Part shown: in pieces, positions 57,850-64,000 of the stretch | How positions within the stretch are numbered: position 1 is the stretch's first letter | Layout of the letters: every line of letters begins with the position of its first letter | NCBI RefSeq assembly: GCF_001424195.1 | Contig: NZ_LMOO01000001.1 | Coordinates: 62,001-126,000, forward strand | Length of the DNA: 64,000 bases | Direction: 5' to 3' | Source of the DNA: Cellulomonas sp. Leaf334 | Lineage (GTDB): Bacteria > Actinomycetota > Actinomycetes > Actinomycetales > Cellulomonadaceae | The notes under the pieces: model-generated | What the model was told of the DNA's origin: nothing | Seen by the model: the letters and a program-made list of their open reading frames with translations, nothing else | Database searches by the model: none | Made by a program: the position numbers and the translations under genes

Positions 57850-59031
57850 TCAGTCCTCGGTCGAGGGTGACGGCTCCGGCTCCTCGGTGGGCACCTCGGT
57901 GGGCTCCTCGGCGGCGGCCGCCTTCGCGTCGGCGAGGGCGCGCTGGAACGCAGCGAGCGTGGCGGCGTCGACCGTCCCCGTGACGGGGACGGCCAGGTCC
58001 GTCTGGGCAGTCCCGACCGCCGCGGTCAGGGCGTCCGTCCACTGCCCGTCGACCGGCCCGTCCCAGTACCCGGCGAGCTTGAGGGTCTGCTGGAGCGCGG
58101 CGGTCGACGCCAGGCTCGCCTGCGCGGCCGCACCGCCGGCCGCCTCGAGCTGAGCCCGCAGCGCGGCCTCGGTGGCCTTGTCCATCGTGCCGGTCTCCGG
58201 GAGCCCGGCGGCGTTCTGCAGGGCCTCGACGGCCGCGACCGTCAGCGGGCCGTAGATGCCGTCGACCTCGCCCGTGTAGTACCCCGCATCGGTCAGCTGC
58301 TGCTGGAGCGCCGCCGTGTAGGCGCTCACGGCGGCCGCCGCCTCCGCCTGCCGCTCGTCGGAGAGGCACCCGGACTGGACGAACAGCTGGATCCAGGCCA
58401 TCTCGAGCGCGACGACGGCGGAGTTGAACTGCTCGGCCGCCTGGACGAGCGGGGTGTCGTCGCTGAGGCCGCCCCGAGTGGCGTCGAGGTCCTCCTGCGC
58501 CTCCTGCACCCGGGCCACGGTGGCCGGTGGCAGCGTGGCGGGTGCGTCGGTGGGCTCGGCGGGCGCCGGCTCCGGGGGCTCCTGGCCCGCGACGGTCGCC
58601 TCGGCCGCCGCGAGCGCGGCCTGTGCGTCGACGAGGTCCTGCTGCGCGTCGGTGAGCGCCTCGCGGGTGCTGACCACGGCCTCCGCCGCGTCCGTCGTCT
58701 CCGCACCGGGCGCGGTGAGGTCCTCGCCCGCGACGCGGACGTCACCGACGGTGACCGCCGTGTCGTCGAGGACGTCGCCGTAGCGGTCCAGGGCGGTGAT
58801 GTAGGCGGATCCCGCGGTGCAGAACTGCGCCTCCGCGTCCGTGGCCGCGGTCTGCGCCTCGGCGAGCGCCTCCTCCTTCTCCGCGACGTCGGCCTGCGCG
58901 AGCTCCACCGGAGACCGCTCGGCCTCCGCCGTGCAGCCTGACAGGGCGACCAGGAGGCCGGCGGCGACGACGCCCGTTGCTGCCCGCCACTGACGTCGGT
59001 GCTGGTCGGCCGTGCTGATGGTCCGGTCCAC
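57850..59031 (-). CDS. Peptidoglycan-binding lipoprotein with coiled-coil and two PG_binding_1 domains
   Basis: 393 aa. The lipobox LSGC puts Cys near 33. A long Ala/Glu helix region (about 45-160) is followed by two peptidoglycan-binding repeats (about 245-300 and 305-365), each with an LQ..L...GYY/YW motif: TAALQQQLTDAGYYTGEVDGIYGPLTVAAV and TAALQQTLKLAGYWDGPVDG are both visible, quoted here in parts. The acidic C-terminus ends PSPSTED. Likely tethers a surface structure to the wall. Confidence 0.88.
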   Translation of the reverse strand: MDRTISTADQHRRQWRAATGVVAAGLLVALSGCTAEAERSPVELAQADVAEKEEALAEAQTAATDAEAQFCTAGSAYITALDRYGDVLDDTAVTVGDVRVAGEDLTAPGAETTDAAEAVVSTREALTDAQQDLVDAQAALAAAEATVAGQEPPEPAPAEPTDAPATLPPATVARVQEAQEDLDATRGGLSDDTPLVQAAEQFNSAVVALEMAWIQLFVQSGCLSDERQAEAAAAVSAYTAALQQQLTDAGYYTGEVDGIYGPLTVAAVEALQNAAGLPETGTMDKATEAALRAQLEAAGGAAAQASLASTAALQQTLKLAGYWDGPVDGQWTDALTAAVGTAQTDLAVPVTGTVDAATLAAFQRALADAKAAAAEEPTEVPTEEPEPSPSTED

Positions 59032-59069
59032 GGTCCTCGTCCTCTCGATGGAGCGGCGGCTCGGAGGGC

Positions 59070-59231
59070 CTAGATGCGTCGGCGCCGGCCCGGTGTCACC
59101 GCAGCGGCCACCACCGCGGTCTTGGCGATCGGGGCGGGCCCCGGTGTGACTGCCTTGGCGACGACGGCGGTCTTGGCGACGGGGTGGCCGATCACGCCGA
59201 CCCGCCCGATGCGTGCTGGCCTCAGTGGCAT
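59070..59231 (-). CDS. Small basic protein with internal AKTAVVA repeat (53 aa)
   Basis: An AGGAGGT ribosome-binding site 6 bases before the ATG supports it. The peptide has a duplicated segment: AKTAVVAKAVTPGPAP and IAKTAVVAAAVTPG, followed by RRRRI. It is too short and repetitive for a family call. It follows the DUF6325 gene at a gap of one base, so it is translationally linked. Similar small repeats accompany DUF6325 in related actinobacteria. Confidence 0.68.
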   Translation of the reverse strand: MPLRPARIGRVGVIGHPVAKTAVVAKAVTPGPAPIAKTAVVAAAVTPGRRRRI

Positions 59232-59232
59232 G

Positions 59233-59691
59233 TCAGACCTCCTGCGCTGCGAGCGCCACGTCGGCCTCGATCGAGGCGAGGATCGCTTGGATGGGGATGC
59301 GGCCGTCGGCGATCAGCTGCCCACCGGACCGGCGTGCGGCGGAGGCGAATCCGGCCGCCCAGAGGTTCTCCCAGATGAGGACCCCGGCGGTGCTGCCCGG
59401 GTCCATCGCGGCGGCGAGGTGCTCGACGTCGTCGGCCGCCAGGAGCTCCGCCAGCTCGGCCTCGAGCTTCTGCAGCTCGCCCAGCTGCGGGACGTCGGAC
59501 AGCTCCAGGGCGTCGACGGAGCCGTCCTCGTTCTTCGTGAGGATCAGCACGTCGATCACGCGGATCGTCCCCGCGTCGACGAGCTTGATCAGCTCGTCGA
59601 CCATCTCGCCGGTGAAGCTGCTCTGCCCCGCGGGGAACTCGACGACGACGTAGTCGACAGGCCCCAGCTGGTCCAGTGGTGTGTCAGTCAC
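59233..59691 (-). CDS. DUF6325 (DUF1269-like) family protein
   Basis: 152 aa from a GTG at 59691. LGPVDYVVVEFPAGQSSFTGEMV opens it, followed by VIDVLILTKNEDGSVDALEL, the signature of this actinobacterial family, sometimes annotated as DUF1269-like. A C-terminal Ala/Gly-rich membrane-friendly helix is present. Function unknown; often next to SHOCT proteins, as here. Confidence 0.85.
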   Translation of the reverse strand: MTDTPLDQLGPVDYVVVEFPAGQSSFTGEMVDELIKLVDAGTIRVIDVLILTKNEDGSVDALELSDVPQLGELQKLEAELAELLAADDVEHLAAAMDPGSTAGVLIWENLWAAGFASAARRSGGQLIADGRIPIQAILASIEADVALAAQEV

Positions 59692-59716
59692 GTGCTGGCC
59701 TTCCGTCGTGCGGCCC

Positions 59717-60112
59717 TCAGGCGAGGGCCGCGGCCTTGAGCTTGGCGAACTCGGCCTGGTCGATCGCACCGGAGTCGAGCAGGGACTTCGCCTGCGCGAT
59801 CTGGTCGGCCGGCGACGACGACGAGGTCGCGCTGCGGATGCGGTCGTCGAAGGCGGACTGTGCGGCCTGCATCTGCGCGGCCTGGCGGGTTCCCATGCCC
59901 TTTCCGCGCACGATCAGGTAGAGCAGGATCCCGAGGAACGGCAGCAGGATCAGCAGCACGACCCACAGGGCCTTGACCCCGCCGCCCGTCTCGGAGTCGC
60001 GGAACAGGTCGCTGAAGATGGCGATGAGCAGCCAGAACCAGATGACGAACAAGAAGAACTCGAGCATCCAGAGCAGGACGTCGCCGCTCCCGAACGTCGC
60101 AGAGATACCCAT
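59717..60112 (-). CDS. PLDc_N/SHOCT domain membrane protein
   Basis: 131 aa. Two N-terminal helices (about 10-33, 49-66) form a PLDc_N-like membrane module: LFRDSETGGGVKALWVVLLILLPFLG. The C-terminal SHOCT motif is LLDSGAIDQAEFAKLKAAAL (about 110-130). SHOCT is a short oligomerisation motif. First gene of the SHOCT/DUF6325/small-protein set; divergent from the LuxR-type regulator at a 215-base gap. Confidence 0.87.
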   Translation of the reverse strand: MGISATFGSGDVLLWMLEFFLFVIWFWLLIAIFSDLFRDSETGGGVKALWVVLLILLPFLGILLYLIVRGKGMGTRQAAQMQAAQSAFDDRIRSATSSSSPADQIAQAKSLLDSGAIDQAEFAKLKAAALA

Positions 60113-60238
60113 GACGGCCTCCTTCGTCGTGACGTGACCGTGCGGGCGTGGTGCCCGGGAGGTCGCGGGTCCGCTGTCGGGGGCCCGAGGTGATCGTGGG
60201 TCGACGCAGCAGGCCGCGGGATCACCCCTTCCTCTGAT

Positions 60239-60252
60239 CACCCGGGTGAGCG
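60239..60252 (+). promoter_or_regulatory. 14-base motif upstream of the MalT/LuxR regulator (copy 1)
   Basis: CACCCGGGTGAGCG, with the palindrome CACCCGGGTG at its core. The identical 14 bases in the same orientation occur at 62591-62604, and the flanks are partly shared (GA before, CCGGG soon after). A regulator-binding site is inferred. Confidence 0.55.
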
Positions 60253-60327
60253 TGTCCGGGATGACCGGTGTGTCCCCGTCGGTGTCGTGGGGTCTAGGGT
60301 GCGAACAAGCGGCCCTGGGGAGAGTTC

Positions 60328-62589
60328 GTGACGTACGACATCGGCTCTGAGCAGGCACGACCCGTCCGGCCGGTGTCGGACTGGGGTGTCATCCGGGCCA
60401 AGCTCGCACCGCCGCGGCTGCCGCGCGGCGTCGTCGTCCGGCCGGGCCTGCTGGACACCCTGCGCGAGGGTCGTGGACGGCGGCTGACGCTGGTGTCCGC
60501 ACCCGCCGGGTTCGGCAAGACGACCCTCCTCGCGCAGTGGGTCCAGGCCGACCTCCCCGGCCGGTTCGCGTGGGTGTCGCTCGATGCGGGGGACTGCGAG
60601 CCGGAGCGCTTCTGGGCCCACGTCGCCGCCGCGCTGGCGGTCGTCGAACCCCGGGTCACGGACGTCACGGTCGCCGGGCTGCGTGCGCGTCCCCAGCGCA
60701 CCGGCGACGTCGTCCTCCCGCTGCTGTACGAGGCGCTGGCCGGCGGCGGCGAGGACCTGGTGCTCGTCCTCGACGACTACCACCGCGCGGAGACCCCCGA
60801 GATCGGTGCAGCGCTCGCCGAGTTCATGCGGTACCGCCCGGAACGCGTCCAGCTGGTGGTCTCGACCCGGTCGGACCCCGCTCTGGGGGTGGCGCGGCTG
60901 CGTGCCGGCGGGGAGCTGGTGGAGGTCCGGGCGGACGCGCTGCGCTTCGACGAGGCGGAGGTGGCGAGCTTCTTCGACGGGATCGGGCTCGCGGGACTGA
61001 CCCCGGCGGAGGGTCACCAGCTGGCGGAACGCACAGGTGGTTGGCCGGCCCCGCTGCGGCTGGCCTCGCTGCTCATGCCGGAGCGCGGGCGGGCCACGTT
61101 CATCGAGCAGTTCTCCGGGGCGAGCCGGCACGTCGTCGACTACCTCGCGCAGGACGTGCTCGACCTCGTCGACCCGGCCACCCGTGACTTCCTGCTGCAG
61201 GTCTCCATCCTCGGGCGGTTCACCGGGGCGCTGTGCGACGCGGTCGCCGGGACCACCGGCTCGGGCGCGCTGCTGGCCGACCTCGAACGGGCGAACCTGT
61301 TCATCTCGGTGGACAGCACGGGGGAGTGGTACCACCCCCACCAGCTGTTCACCGAGGCGCTGCGGGTCGAGCTGACGCGGACCCGTCCCACGCTCGTGCC
61401 GGTGCTGCACGCGCGCGCCGCGGCGTGGCTCGAGGCGGCCGGCGACCTCGAGGCCGCGACGGACCACGCGATCGCGGCGCACGACGTTCGCCTCGCGTCA
61501 CGTCTGGTTGCCGGGCAGGTCCAGCCGATGTCGGCGGGCGGGCGCAGCGCGGGCATCCGGCGGTGGCTTGCGGCGCTCTCCTGGCCCGAGGCGCTCCGTG
61601 ACCCGGAGCTCGCGTTCGTCCGGGCCGTGGCAGCAAGCCTGGCGAACGAGCTCGACGAGGCGACCCACTGGCTCGACGTCGCCCGGTCGGGCGACCCGCT
61701 GGCCCTGGACGCGGGCGGGCTGCCGCTCGGGTTCCGGGTGGACTTCCTGACCAGCGTCATGGGCGTCAACGACGTGGAGCAGGCCCGGGCCGCGGCGCAG
61801 CGGGCGATCGACGCCGCACCGAACCCCAGCTGGCACGGCATCGCGCTGGCCTGCCTCGGGCAGGCGCAGTACCTGGCGGGCCAGGGGCCGGAGGCGGTCG
61901 CGACGCTGCGGGTCGCGGTGGGGGGGATCTCCGACGCGAACCCGATCATGCTCGCGTTCGCCGTCGGGAACCTCGGCCTGGCGGAATCCGCGGCGGGCGC
62001 CGAGCCGCACGCGGACCCGCTGCTGGACCGCCTGACCGACGTGCTCCGTGCGGCGGGCGCCGACCGGTCCGTCCCCGCCGCCCTCCTGCTGCTCGCGCAG
62101 GGTGAGCGGTCCCGCCGGCTGGGCGACCCGCAGGGTGCACTGGGCGGGCTGCGCCGCGCGATCGACATCCTGGAGGACATGCCCCGCAGCGCGTGGCTCG
62201 CCAACGCGTTCCTCCTGCTCGCCGCTGTGGAGCGCCTCGTCGGCCACGGCCCGGACGCGCTCGAGGCGGTCGACCGCGCGCAGGGGATCCTCGACCGGCT
62301 CCCCGACCCCGGCGCACTCGTCGCGCGTTCGACGGAGCTGCGTGCCGCCCTGGCGGCACCGGTCCGGCACGCCGCGGAGTTCGGCGAGGAGCTGTCCGAG
62401 CGGGAGGTCGTCGTACTGCGCCTCGCGGCGGACGGGCTCCAGCAGCGCGAGATCGCCGACCAGCTCTTCATCTCCTACAACACCGTGAAGTCCCACCTGA
62501 AGGCCGCCTACCGCAAGCTGGGCGTCGCGTCCCGCGAGGCAGCGATCGCCCGGCTGCGGCAGCTGGACGGCGCTCCGGCTCCCCGCTGA
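60328..62589 (+). CDS. MalT-like LuxR-family transcriptional activator (STAND ATPase)
   Basis: 753 aa from a GTG. NTPase Walker A APAGFGKTTLL (about 59-69), Walker B-like VLVLDDYHRAE (about 147-157), and the ARC/winged-helix region. Then TPR-like repeats (about 390-660) and a C-terminal LuxR helix-turn-helix ERE..LRLAADGLQQREIADQLFISYNTV. This is the MalT/STAND architecture, activated by a small inducer. It is divergent from the SHOCT gene and followed by the sulfatase pair. The motif repeats at 60239 and 62591 may be its sites. Confidence 0.93.
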   Translation: MTYDIGSEQARPVRPVSDWGVIRAKLAPPRLPRGVVVRPGLLDTLREGRGRRLTLVSAPAGFGKTTLLAQWVQADLPGRFAWVSLDAGDCEPERFWAHVAAALAVVEPRVTDVTVAGLRARPQRTGDVVLPLLYEALAGGGEDLVLVLDDYHRAETPEIGAALAEFMRYRPERVQLVVSTRSDPALGVARLRAGGELVEVRADALRFDEAEVASFFDGIGLAGLTPAEGHQLAERTGGWPAPLRLASLLMPERGRATFIEQFSGASRHVVDYLAQDVLDLVDPATRDFLLQVSILGRFTGALCDAVAGTTGSGALLADLERANLFISVDSTGEWYHPHQLFTEALRVELTRTRPTLVPVLHARAAAWLEAAGDLEAATDHAIAAHDVRLASRLVAGQVQPMSAGGRSAGIRRWLAALSWPEALRDPELAFVRAVAASLANELDEATHWLDVARSGDPLALDAGGLPLGFRVDFLTSVMGVNDVEQARAAAQRAIDAAPNPSWHGIALACLGQAQYLAGQGPEAVATLRVAVGGISDANPIMLAFAVGNLGLAESAAGAEPHADPLLDRLTDVLRAAGADRSVPAALLLLAQGERSRRLGDPQGALGGLRRAIDILEDMPRSAWLANAFLLLAAVERLVGHGPDALEAVDRAQGILDRLPDPGALVARSTELRAALAAPVRHAAEFGEELSEREVVVLRLAADGLQQREIADQLFISYNTVKSHLKAAYRKLGVASREAAIARLRQLDGAPAPR

Positions 62590-62590
62590 C

Positions 62591-62604
62591 CACCCGGGTG
62601 AGCG
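62591..62604 (+). promoter_or_regulatory. 14-base motif upstream of the sulfatase operon (copy 2)
   Basis: CACCCGGGTGAGCG, identical to 60239-60252, located one base after the regulator's stop and 52 bases before the next start codon (ATG at 62656). It supports co-regulation of the regulator and the sulfatase pair. Confidence 0.55.
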
Positions 62605-62655
62605 GCCGGGCGGGTGGTCCCTCCTCGGCCCGCGGGTGCGCACGATGTCCGGGTG

Positions 62656-62895
62656 ATGCTCTGCACGATCGTCGTCGCCGGTGAGCTCGACCCCCGGTTC
62701 GGCGACGCCGTGGAGGGGATGACGCTCACCGCCGCCGAGGGCCGGACCGAGCTCGTCGGCACCCTGACCGACCAGGCGCACGTCCAGGGGGTCCTCCACC
62801 AGCTGTTCGACCTGGGGCTCGAGGTGCTCTCGTTCTCGACCGCCCCGGCGAGCGCTGCCGACGGCCCAGTCCCGAAGGAGAGTCATGAGCGCTGA
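62656..62895 (+). CDS. Small hypothetical protein (79 aa) coupled to the arylsulfatase
   Basis: It runs MLCTIVVAGELDPRFGDA to the PKESHER end. A GTG three bases earlier is an alternative start. VGTLTDQAHVQGVLHQLFDL resembles a ligand-binding helix seen in other small proteins preceding sulfatases. It overlaps the sulfatase gene by 11 bases. No family or function is assigned. Confidence 0.7.
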   Translation: MLCTIVVAGELDPRFGDAVEGMTLTAAEGRTELVGTLTDQAHVQGVLHQLFDLGLEVLSFSTAPASAADGPVPKESHER

Positions 62896-64000
62896 CCGGC
62901 ACGCACGGACGATGCTGCCCATCCCGGACCGGCCCGCGCCGGGGCTGACCACGTACGACGCGAAGGACCCGGACACGTCGTACCCGCCGATCGAGCCCCT
63001 GCTGCCACCCGAGGGTGCGCCGAACGTGCTGATCATCCTGCTCGACGACGTGGGCTTCGGGGCGTCCAGCGCGTTCGGCGGCCCGTGCGCGACACCGAAC
63101 GCCGAGCGCCTCGCGGCGCGCGGGCTGAAGTTCAACCGGTTCCACACCACGGCGCTGTGCGCGCCGACCCGGCAGGCCATGCTGACCGGTCGCAACCACC
63201 ACTCGGTCGGCATGGGCAGCATCACGGAGACGGCGACGTCGGCGCCCGGGAACAGCTCCCTGCGGCCGAACACCAAGGCGCCGCTGGCGATGACGCTCAA
63301 GCTCAACGGGTACTCCACCGCGCAGTTCGGCAAGTGCCACGAGGTCCCGGTCTGGCAGTCGTCCCCGATGGGGCCGTTCGACGCGTGGCCGTCGGGCGGT
63401 GGCGGCTTCGAGACGTTCTACGGCTTCATCGGCGGGGAGAACAACCAGTACGACCCGGCCCTGTACTCCGGGACCACCCCGGTGGAGCCCCCGCGGTCGG
63501 CCGAGGAGGGCTACCACCTGACCGAGGACCTCGCGGACCACGCGGTCGGCTGGGTGCGCCAGCAGAAGGCGCTGATGCCTGACCGGCCGTTCTTCCTGTA
63601 CTTCGCACCCGGCGCCACGCACGCCCCGCACCACGTCCCGGCGGAGTGGATCGAGAAGTACGCGGGCCGGTTCGACGAGGGCTGGGACGTGGAGCGGGAG
63701 CGCACGTTCGCGCGCCAGAAGGAGCTCGGCGTCGTCCCGGCGGACACCGTCCTGACCGAGCGGCACGCCGAGATCCCGGCGTGGGCGGACATGCCCGACG
63801 AGCTCAAGCCGGTGCTGGCCCGGCAGATGGAGGTGTACGCCGCGTTCCTGGAGCACACCGACCACCACGTCGGTCGCCTGCTCGACGCCATCGAGGACCT
63901 CGGGGTGCTCGACGACACGCTGATCTACTACGTCATCGGCGACAACGGCGCCTCGGCCGAGGGCACCGTGAACGGTGCGTTCAACGAGATGGCCAACTTC
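62885..64000 (+). CDS. Arylsulfatase (N-terminal part; runs off the right edge)
   Basis: 372 codons are visible with no stop. NVLIILLDDVGFGASSAFGG (about 48-67) supplies metal-binding Asp residues. The formylglycine motif TALCAPTRQAMLTGR has Cys92 in C-x-P-x-R, so it should be activated by formylglycine-generating enzyme. GKCHE and IYYVIGDNGASAEG further match the alkaline-phosphatase-fold sulfatases. No signal peptide is seen. It releases sulfate from sulfate esters, fitting the sulfur theme. Confidence 0.92.
   Translation, partial: MSADRHARTMLPIPDRPAPGLTTYDAKDPDTSYPPIEPLLPPEGAPNVLIILLDDVGFGASSAFGGPCATPNAERLAARGLKFNRFHTTALCAPTRQAMLTGRNHHSVGMGSITETATSAPGNSSLRPNTKAPLAMTLKLNGYSTAQFGKCHEVPVWQSSPMGPFDAWPSGGGGFETFYGFIGGENNQYDPALYSGTTPVEPPRSAEEGYHLTEDLADHAVGWVRQQKALMPDRPFFLYFAPGATHAPHHVPAEWIEKYAGRFDEGWDVERERTFARQKELGVVPADTVLTERHAEIPAWADMPDELKPVLARQMEVYAAFLEHTDHHVGRLLDAIEDLGVLDDTLIYYVIGDNGASAEGTVNGAFNEMANF

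Noticed and set aside
1-64000. CRISPR arrays, insertion sequences, prophage, tRNA or rRNA genes
   Set aside because: I saw no regularly spaced repeats, transposase or integrase motifs, cloverleaf-like sequences or rRNA signatures anywhere in the window. The Holin-X gene at 16621 is a chromosomal envelope gene and not evidence of a prophage.

Overview
The window is very GC-rich, densely coded actinobacterial DNA. The C/G-ending codons, GTG starts, four-base ATGA/GTGA gene overlaps, ANTAR regulators, DUF3618/Holin-X envelope genes, ECF41-type sigma factor and secreted GH3 enzyme together suggest a Cellulomonas-like member of the Micrococcales. The genus is inferred, not proven. I found no tRNA, rRNA, CRISPR array, insertion sequence or prophage.

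Layout. 1-1.9 kb: an ECF41-like sigma factor lies between two oxidoreductase genes, each behind the same promoter-like motif. 1.9-10.6 kb: a GMC oxidoreductase, two tail-to-tail YibE/F membrane proteins and small stress or housekeeping genes. 10.6-13.7 kb: a sulfonate/taurine-type ABC importer behind a cysteine-rich leader peptide. 13.8-17.7 kb: a minus-strand envelope and oxidative-stress cluster (manganese catalase, YihY, DUF3618, Holin-X). 18-19.5 kb: two GAF-ANTAR proteins. 20.2-22.7 kb: a tightly overlapped four-gene set (haem-oxygenase-like enzyme, CDGSH protein, membrane protein, glycosyltransferase).

23.2-41.5 kb is the centrepiece. A consensus promoter, a SAM-IV riboswitch and a peptide with two Cys-Cys pairs precede a 14-gene, 16.6-kb run. 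It encodes five flavin-dependent monooxygenases, a dipeptide-type ABC importer, an amino-acid ABC importer, a GNAT acetyltransferase, a DUF1684 protein and a sarcosine-oxidase-like flavoenzyme. A strong terminator ends it, and two flavin reductase genes converge on it. Together this reads as an organosulfur scavenging system: import, possible N-acetylation, oxidative C-S cleavage, and FMNH2 supply. It is switched off by S-adenosylmethionine and probably by cysteine.

41.7-46.6 kb: a putative exopolysaccharide operon (membrane GT2, GH26, UDP-sugar dehydrogenase). 46.6-49.5 kb: gamma-glutamyltransferase, rhodanese and cysteine dioxygenase behind a third Cys-containing leader peptide. 49.6-54.9 kb: DinB polymerase, a kinase-like phosphotransferase, a DJ-1/PfpI protein, a CIRCE-controlled Hsp20, a LigD-like protein lacking its ligase lysine, and small genes. 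55-60.1 kb: a secreted GH3 beta-glucosidase, a peptidoglycan-binding lipoprotein, and a DUF6325/SHOCT cluster. 60.3-64 kb: a MalT/LuxR-type regulator and a small gene overlapping an arylsulfatase cut by the window end. A 14-base motif is repeated in front of both the regulator and the sulfatase pair.

The unifying theme is sulfur economy. Three separate loci carry short Cys-containing leader ORFs, one of them stacked on a SAM riboswitch, in addition to the sulfatase at the right edge.
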